NCBI GenBank assembly: GCA_039545315.1
Contig: BCIM01000004.1
Coordinates: forward strand, 770,643-834,642
DNA length: 64,000 nt
Direction of reading: 5' to 3'
Source: Kondoa malvinella
Lineage: Eukaryota > Basidiomycota > Agaricostilbomycetes > Agaricostilbales > Kondoaceae
Shown: positions 57,376-64,000 of the stretch, piece after piece
Numbering within the stretch: position 1 is the first letter of the stretch
Layout: each line of letters opens with the position of its first letter
Program-made: the position numbers and the translations under genes
Notes under the pieces: model-generated
Told to the model about the DNA's origin: nothing
The model's input: only the letters and a program-made list of their open reading frames with translations
Databases searched by the model: none

Positions 57376-58024
57376 CTACTCGGCACGACCAAAGTCGAGG
57401 CGACGCTTGGTGAGATCAGAGACAGGAGTGTCCTTGATGAGATCGGGAGTGCCAGGCGTATTATGGAATAGACTGTTTGTGCAGGATAAAGTCAGTCGAA
57501 TGCCATACAGGACGAAGGGAGGAAACTTACGTCAAGGCCACCAAATCGCAAGTTGGGTCAATCTTGGGCCGCATGCAGCGGTAACCATTGATTGCCCCCT
57601 TTCATTCGAGATTGAGTAAGCTACGAGTAATGAGCGAGTAAGAAGCAACTCACAATAGCCGTCAAGATATTCTTCTTCATGTCCAACTCTTTGCCGTTTG
57701 TTCCAACGTCGCAGTTTGCATATTCCAGCATGACAGAGTATTCACTCTCGTTCTCGTTCTACTCGCTATTCGTTAGCCCAGCAAAGCTCAGAAGATTTCC
57801 GGACTTACCCCTTCCATGGTAACACCGAAAGCATTAGGCGTCTTTCCTAGTTGCCATTTGGCGGATTGACCAACGGCGGGAGAGAAATGCCATTCTTCGT
57901 CAGGCAGATTTCATGAGCCGGAAAAGTCGCAGCCGTTGCCTCCCACATGGTCAAACGTCTTGATCTTGACAGCTTGGGTAGATGCAAAGAAGAGGGCGAC
58001 GAGAACGATGGCAGATCTTAGCAT
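57376..58024 (-). pseudogene. Small secreted protein with in-frame TGA
   Basis: ATG 58024 opens a clear signal peptide, MLRSAIVLVALFFASTQA, then VKIKTFDHVGGNGCDFSGS. A TGA follows at 57911-57913, and the same frame continues NLPDEEWHFSPAVGQSAKWQ LGKTPNAFGVTMEG. After introns it gives SEYSVMLEYANCDVGTNGKE, GYRCMRPKIDPTCDLVAL and a final exon ending TKRRLDFGRAE TAG (57376-57378). Four cysteines and the signal peptide suggest a small extracellular protein. No splice pair removes the TGA. Explanations: a recent nonsense mutation, a base error, or readthrough. Family not recognised. Confidence 0.6.
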
Positions 58025-58398
58025 ATTGGCGAAGGTGGATAGGATGAGGGAAGTTGGCGGCAAGGAAGAGAGAAAGAGATAGAGAAACCCTGATTTCCTA
58101 GGACCGAGGAAAGATCACGCGCTGTTTCCCAGAAGAACCGGTTCATAAAGGGGGACCAAATGACCGGCAAACGAGATTCCGGAATAGTCTGCTGGGTATA
58201 AGAGCAGCTTATGGCGAGCCTAGAGAGACAGGGACGTGACTGAAGAGCTTGAGAGCGGCAACTTTGCCAGACGCATGACCAAAGCGAAGTCGGATATCTG
58301 ATAGCTACTATGTTCAGGTCTTATCATAACCATACAGACGTTGACTCACGCTTCTGTTTTCGCAAGTGCCTCTCAGCATATTCCGCTCGCTTGATTGA
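58025..58398. other. Intergenic, no supported gene
   Basis: Promoter of the secreted-protein gene and downstream region of the next leftward gene. Nothing else seen. Confidence 0.4.
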
Positions 58399-60045
58399 TC
58401 ATCTTGTTTGATCAGCAGCCTTCTTCGCTTGCACCTTCCTCTTGACAACCCCTCTCAACGTGATATAGTCCATCATGTCCATCTGTTGCTTCATCTCATT
58501 CCATAGCTCTTCCACGAGTTGCTCATCGCCCATAGCAAACGTATTGATAAACTGCACTTCACTCTGGGAACCAAGTCCTAGCAGCAGGGAAGCGTTCTTT
58601 TCTGTATCCAAAAGATTTTGTTGTAGGAAGAGATGAACGTTGCTATCTGCTTCTGATCTATCGCATACTTTGGACGGGGGAGCCAATGGAGTCTCCGTTT
58701 GAGGCTTGATGCTTGATGTCTGAGCTGTAGACGCTGTTAATGCTGGCTTTGCACTCACGTGTATAAGAGGTGCATCTCTTTGCCCAGATGTTGAACCGGA
58801 TCGAGGAGGTACACTAGGCAATGATGCCTTAGCTTGTCTACGCAGGCGCTGGAACGAAGACATAGCGATCTTGCTTCCGGAGGTGAGAGATGACTCCATC
58901 GGCGGCTGATCAAGATTCGGTTCTTGCTCTGGTGGCTCGGCGAATAAGTCTGGTAGATCTGATGTCCGTGAAAGCGGATCCGAGTGTTCCCTCGATGACT
59001 GACTGGCGACTCGTTTAGCTGGAGAAGAAGGACCAGCTTGCTGCTCGAAAGGATGTGTCTCATATCTAGGCGACGGCGCATCTGCATTAGACTCCAGCTT
59101 GCGCATCTTGGATGCTGGTTTAGCGCCTCCGCCCGCCACGTTTTTGCGCTTTAAAGCCCGAGAGCCAGTATACTGAGCTGTAGGAATGATGCCCTTGTTC
59201 TTGAGTAGGTCTTCGAGACATCTGATCAGCCGCAGCCAGATGACAGCAGCCAAACAGCTCACTCTCGTTCAAAAAGTGGAAGTCAAATTCGGCGTAAGGC
59301 AGATTGAGATATTCTTCATCATCCTTGTCGCTTGATTGTTCTCCGCTGTCAGATTCATCACTATCGGGAAGCTCTTCGCTTGATTCATTCTTGTAACCGG
59401 GTCTAGCCAAGACTTTGTCCTTGCGAGGTGCAGCAAAGCTACCAATAAAGACGAGTGAGATTGTCGCAGAGCAAACGAGGGCTGCCTACCCAATTCGCTC
59501 AGACAAAGATGGATGCTTGTTGTTTCTTCGCCTGCGATTGGGTCCGCTCGCAGGCTTGAAGAAACCTTCGTTCTTCTGCCCATTCATTCTCTTGTAATGT
59601 AACGTGACACGAAAGGTAGCGAGATCGTATATGGACCCTCCCTTCCTCTGCTGAAATTGAAAGCGCTTGACCATGTTTTCCTTCCGGCCTGACCAGACAC
59701 CAGGTACTCTTATTTCCGCTTGGTCGGCACCGCCATCTATAGTATACTCCAAAACCAGTTCATCGCCAAACCAGAACTTGAGTACTTGATCTCTTTGCGA
59801 TCTAGCCAACTCTTTGCGAGCTGGTCATCTCTAGTCTGCCATTGCAGCACAGCTTGCACATAGAGCTTTGGACTTGATTTCAAGAAACAGCTATACACAG
59901 GATGCGGGGAGCTTTGCTCTTGTTTGACTTGATACAAAGCAGAAGTCTCCCAAGTGCCGGCTTTGCGAATACCTCCAACAGCAGACGTCTGTGTCTTGCA
60001 TGCAATTGACTGATGCTTCAGTTGCGTCTGTTGTTTCGCGTCCAT
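58399..60045 (-). CDS. Unknown, probably nuclear, protein
   Basis: The first in-frame ATG is at 60045 (MDAKQQTQLKHQSIACKTQT). The same frame is open upstream (ERCEEQKRRVNT), so an earlier start is possible. Ordered blocks include PHPVYSCFLKSSPKLYVQAV, then VLKFWFGDELVLEYTIDGGA, RKENMVKRFQFQQRKGGSIY and LATFRVTLHYKRMNGQKNEG. An acidic Ser stretch follows (ELPDSDESDSGEQSSDKDDE), then YLNLPYAEFDFHF. The long last exon is Ser/Pro-rich with basic patches (SRALKRKNVAGGG) and closes with FLQQNLLDTEKNASLLLGLG and ELWNEMKQQMDMMDYITLRG. Composition suggests a nuclear regulator. I do not recognise it, and the join near 59830 is unresolved. Confidence 0.5.
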
Positions 60046-60334
60046 TGTGTTGACCCGTCTCTTCTGCTCCTCGCAACGCTCCACTTCGTCACAGACTTGA
60101 ACAGGCGCTGATAGGCCGCTCCAAGGCTTGGATTACAAGATCAAAAGGCAACGAAATTGGGTATCGAGATGGTTCATGCGCATAAAGTTGTCGCTGTCGT
60201 AAAAATGGACAACGCAATGAAGTATACAGCGAGCCAGGCGCTTTGTATTGTCCATTTTCAGACTACTCAATCCCTATATTTTACAAGTGAAAGTACTGAT
60301 CCAATCCTTTGAGAAACGCAGACCTGCTGCGCTC

Positions 60335-61517
60335 TCACTGCCACCAGCAGAATCGGCAAGTTGAGCTAGTCTGAGCGGGTGGAGCGGGCGAAGGCGAGCT
60401 TGGAGTTGAAGGCGAGCCAGAAGAAGTTCCGAGGCAGCCTGCAATACCGCTAGCTGCCTTTGCTGGGCTGCCATCACGAGCGTAGGCTACAAGTTCAATG
60501 CAATTATTAGTGATTTGAGCTGCTCGACAGGCTGCGGACTTACCCAAATGAGGGCCAATGGATGCACCACGAGAATCACAAAAAGTGTCACTGAGCAGCC
60601 GCAATGAGCTCGGAGACTGCGACAAAAGCTTGCAGGCTCACCCAGAGTTGCAGTAGGAGAAAACGCATTGAGAGTTGTTGATAGGGAAGGGAGAGCTCTG
60701 CTTCAGATATTAGCTCTGGCATGCAAACCAAAAGGTAATGGCTTACTCGACCAGACTTTAGGGCTGGATCACCAAAGACTGCAATACCAGCTACCTTGGC
60801 TTTGACAGCAGCGTCCAGCGTGATACCGTGCACGACCAGAGCTCCCCTGTAATATAGCATTAGACCTGTATAACGGGACTAAGATGAAAGCTTGCTTTGA
60901 ATACCCGCTCAAAGCAAATCTGGTATCAGGGCAGGCACGAGCACGAGAAGCCTTGCAGAGAGATTAGCAAATTGAAAAGAGAGGGACGAAGACTGGCTCA
61001 CTAAAGTGGAAGCAGCAGCGGTCGCAGCGGTGCGGACGGAGGCCACGTATTCAGCGTTGGTGTTGTAGTTGACAGCGATGAATTTCGAGCCACTGTACAG
61101 CGCCTCAGCTCTACAATGGACTCGGAGGAGCTCGCTCACGGAATAGACGAGGTCAAGGCAGTCTGGAGAGGCCTGCCAACGACTCCAGCTCCTGACTCTC
61201 CAGTACCAGCGAAATGATAGAGTTCCAAGGGAGGACAGCCGCTCTGACGCTTTGCTTTTTCCATGTGTGGGCTATCACGCTGTCCCAGGTTGTGAAAGAT
61301 GTCTTCCATGAGTCTGCGGAAGGTCAGCGAGCTTGACAATGTCACTGAGTGAGACTCACTCCATGCGAGCTTGGAGATGATCATGTTCAGATTGCTGCTC
61401 AGCACGCACCATTGCCAGCAATGGGGCGACCAGAGTGAAGAGCTACAAGAGACGGGATAAGCAAAGATGACACTTTTTGAGGCTGGCAGATTGACTCACA
61501 GAGAGGACAGATCGCAT
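60335..61517 (-). CDS. Cutinase-family secreted esterase
   Basis: MRSVLS at 61517 joins LFTLVAPLLAMVRAEQQSEH, a split signal peptide. The mature part reads CPPLELYHFAGTGESGAGVV and GRPLQTALTSS. After an intron it continues AEALYSGSKFIAVNYNTNAE and ASRARACPDTRFALSGYSKG. The nucleophile motif GYSKGA (cutinase GYSxGA) is completed across an intron that begins GCAAGC, a likely GC-AG intron. ALVVHGITLDAAVKAKVAGI and AVFGDPALKSG follow, then the FCDSRGAS region with the acid Asp and GPHLG / YARDGSPAKAASGIAG with the His. The end is Ser/Pro-rich. Known role: hydrolysis of cutin or other short-chain esters outside the cell. The stop at 60335 assumes no further intron. Confidence 0.85.
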
Positions 61518-62051
61518 ATTGGTTCAGAAGAGACAGAGAGAGAGAGAAGTGGTGGTAGTAGAGCGAGCTGAGAGCAGAATGAGAACTGGATTTATACAAG
61601 CGGCGTCGTCAAGCAACTGCCTTGGCGACAACGCATCACGATGCATGGCTCGATGAGCTCAATCTCCACAGCGCATGCGAGCCTTTGTGCGCATGGTTTG
61701 AGGGACCAGAACGAGGATATTGTTCGATTAATCAATATCGAAACGAAGCTCGGAGACTTTTTAAGCTCGTAGTGATGACAGACCAGCCTGCAAGCCTATG
61801 TACGATTTCGACGGCCAAGCATCGCAATAGGGTTTTGCAGAGAAGTAGCGTGTAAAAGAAAGTAGTCTAATACGCCAAGTGATGAAGCTGCGGTAGAAAG
61901 TCGCCGTCAAGAAATGAGGTGAAAACATAGCTTTGCATCGCAAGAGACTACATTGCAATATGCGTATGCTTATGAACTCTTACTTCTGCTATTGCTATAC
62001 GTCAGCTGTAACAAGAGCTAGATCCAGACCTCTTTTGCAGCCGAAACCCGG
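61518..62051. other. Intergenic, no supported gene
   Basis: Upstream region of the cutinase. Short frames only. Confidence 0.4.
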
Positions 62052-62285
62052 CTAGAACCCAATCTGCTTCATCTTGAACCGGTTCCAGAAGTGGTGCTGA
62101 TCTTGTCTAGCGGTATCCGAATCAGAGCCCTGTGCGAACTGCTGCAGGAGCAGCCGAGACCCATATGTAATGACTAGAGGTGGAGAAGGATCATGGCATT
62201 CTGAATGTACCATAGTAACAAATAGAGCTTGGCGTTGCTCTTGATCCACTCGTAGAGCACGTGGGAGAACGGGACATACCACGGA
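62052..62285 (-). CDS. Possible small gene, frame unresolved
   Basis: Two minus-strand frames look protein-like. One reads PWYVPFSHVLYEWIKSNAKL YLLLWYIQNAMILL, with a stop near 62174. The other ends GSRLLLQQFAQGSDSDTARQ DQHHFWNRFKMKQIGF at 62052. Either could be the last exon of a short membrane or mitochondrial protein whose start lies near 62400. I cannot choose between them, and no family was recognised. Confidence 0.3.
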   Translation of the reverse strand, partial: SVVCPVLPRALRVDQEQRQALFVTMVHSECHDPSPPLVITYGSRLLLQQFAQGSDSDTARQDQHHFWNRFKMKQIGF

Positions 62286-63061
62286 GCTGAAACAGTTTCA
62301 GTCACATGAGTTGTACGTAGCATTCGATACAGACGCAGATGAAGAGAGGTTGAGCTGAGCTAGTACTCCCGTACTGCAAAGCATGCAAACGATATGTGAA
62401 GATGCTGGACAACAAAAACATTTGTGCAGATTTAGATGGCGAAAGCGAAGGAAGTGCAGCCGTATAGGGGAACTTGAAACAGAAAAGCTGCCCAGCCTGT
62501 GACTGCCGACGTCATGAAAATGTCCGCCTTGTGATGTGTCACATCAAGTCTTGCTGCGGAGCGAATGCTCAGATCAAGGCGATACTTGCCTTCGATAGTA
62601 CAGGATCGACGACAGCGCTGGCCAGGTCATGCTCTGCTTGCTTCTGCAGTATGGTAGCGGAAGTTGGCTCTCTTTGGTCAAGACTTCAAGAGCACTGTCG
62701 TTTGCTGCATGGCACGGTGATTGGTCTGCCTTTCCCAGGCTGTCACACGCTTCTCTGGCTGCTCAGACTGTCTCACTCAGCATAACAGCTCATCTCAGCG
62801 GTCTAATGTTGTTGCTGTCATCAGATGCCGAAACTCCCTTCAACCGCTTCTGCACAGGCCTAGGTCTAGCTACAAGTGCGCTCAAGTGCTGTTTGGTCTT
62901 TCAGTCCTCGCACCAATACCAATATCTCGCACAATGCAAATTGTCTCACAAAGACAGGCATGCATTGACCTTTTGTGATGCGTGTATGATCAGAAGCCAT
63001 CTTCTATTCTCCGCTGAAAGAGGGAAAAACTCTCTTGTCTGTATCCACCACTTGTCTGCAA
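62286..63061. other. Intergenic, no supported gene
   Basis: Spacer upstream of the Kar5-like gene. Overlapping + strand frames (62474-63213) are shadows without motif support. Confidence 0.4.
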
Positions 63062-64000
63062 ATGCAATCTGTGTTCCTGCTTTTGTTGTATGTTTCGCTA
63101 TCTGCAGCTGGTTGGGGTTCACCTGCTCGAGTCGATGTCAAGCCTGCAAAGCCTACGATCAATGTTCTAGAGCACATGCAATCGCTGTCTGTCAAGGATC
63201 TCGACCTAAGTGAGCTCACTTTTTGGGGAGACTTGAGTTTTCATTGACCGTTCCAGCAGGCGATATCTCACAACATGATTTAGAACTCACCGATTGTTTC
63301 GCTCAAGCCCTGCCTATCGCCTGCTCCTCTCTCAATATTGCAGGCAATGAACAAGAAAGGATGCAATTAGCAGCGTCCATGGCAATTTGTGAACTGCGCT
63401 CTTCTTCCCAGAGCGTTCCTCGCGAATGCTTGGATTTGTCAAACAACCCTACATCTACTCAATCATGTGTAGCTGCTTTGGCTCGATCACCTCAACAGTA
63501 CGTATGTCGCTAAAGGAGGGTCAACCTACCTAAACATCTCGTCACAGGTATTTCGCATACTCTGGGTACCTGCAAAAGATCTTACCTTCTTGCTTAGCAC
63601 ATAGTCGGTATGTATTCTTCTCTCTCTCCGTCTTACAGCTTACATATGCCGGTAAACAGATTATTAGAACACGACGTTGGGCAAGCCTTTTACGTCAATA
63701 CTTCTTTGGCTATGCATGATTTCCTTCGAGCGATGCAAGACCAGAATAATGATGGGATAATCAAAGCGCAAGAGGTAGCTGAAGAACAAGCCGTTATACT
63801 CAGGAGAAATGCAGAGGTGTTGAAGCAAACGCAATCTGGTATTCAGGTTTGTTCCTCCTAGCACGCAGAGTATTATGAGCTGACCCATCGATACAGATGA
63901 TGACTTCTCTGCTGAGCAAATACGATGTACAGCTACAAGACTCGATGCAGAAACAAACCGATCTAGTGAGCGACACGACTGATGGTCTAGCTGCTGTTCG
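63062..64000 (+). CDS. Kar5/Tht1-like nuclear fusion protein (5' part, runs off the window)
   Basis: ATG 63062 opens a signal peptide, MQSVFLLLLYVSLSAAGWGS, followed by INVLEHMQSLSVKDLDL. After an intron come DLELTDCFAQALPIACSSLN, QERMQLAASMAICELRSSSQ and SVPRECLDLSNNP..QSCVAAL. Next exons give YFAYSGYLQKILPSCLAHSR, LLEHDVGQAFYVNTSLAMHD and NAEVLKQTQSGIQ, then a coiled region continuing past 64000. The spaced cysteines (DCF..C, CEL, C..SC) with a Y-x-GYL block match the lumenal region of Kar5/Tht1/Brambleberry proteins. These act at the nuclear envelope in karyogamy during mating. The C-terminal membrane segments lie outside the window. Confidence 0.75.

Noticed and set aside
62629..63213. 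A 194-codon + strand frame
   Set aside because: It overlaps the signal-peptide exon of the Kar5-like gene in another frame and shows no motif or splice support.

Overview
The window is a piece of a fungal nuclear genome. Genes are split by many short introns (mostly about 45-60 bases, GT...AG, often GTAAGT-type donors), are packed on both strands with short spacers, and include fungal families such as a Pho80-type cyclin, a Zrg17-type zinc carrier, a cutinase and a Kar5-type karyogamy protein. The intron density and family mix suggest a basidiomycete. I cannot name the species. No tRNA, rRNA or CRISPR array was seen.

Left part (1-9.9 kb): end of a GH63-like gene, a Vip1-type RRM gene, two unknown genes, then a convergent pair: an Aurora kinase (+) and a mitochondrial flavocytochrome b2 / L-lactate dehydrogenase (-). 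Next (10-29 kb): MOB1, a Ser-rich unknown, a PAXBP1/GCFC splicing factor divergent from an HNH-nuclease-like gene, a broken SLIP-GC-like dynamin-type GTPase, a GFA/CENP-V enzyme, a Zrg17-like zinc transporter and a p24-alpha cargo receptor.

Middle (29.8-42.5 kb): a DUF3435 / tyrosine-recombinase-like gene with zinc fingers, a repeat-bearing spacer, a MYND-finger gene, and a secreted subtilase. The subtilase's long N-terminal region is a tandem array of Asn/Pro-Asp-Gly repeats, encoded by periodic micro-exons (14, 27, 70/72 and 86 nt). It is the most unusual structure in the window.

Right part (42.7-64 kb): Pho80-type cyclin, Glo3 ArfGAP, then a second convergent lactate dehydrogenase / Aurora pair in mirror orientation to the first. 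The Aurora copies form about 1.6 kb inverted arms that are near-identical in the centre and diverged at both edges, with N bases at mirrored positions. The two dehydrogenases are clearly diverged, and the right one lacks a visible cytochrome b5 domain. Then come an unknown gene, an MFS transporter, a flavin-reductase-like gene, RPB4, a small secreted protein with an in-frame TGA, an unknown nuclear-looking gene, a cutinase and the start of a Kar5-like gene.

Exon joins were worked out by eye from splice consensus and reading frame. Gene ends given from stop codons are firm. Some starts and internal joins are inferred and are marked as such.
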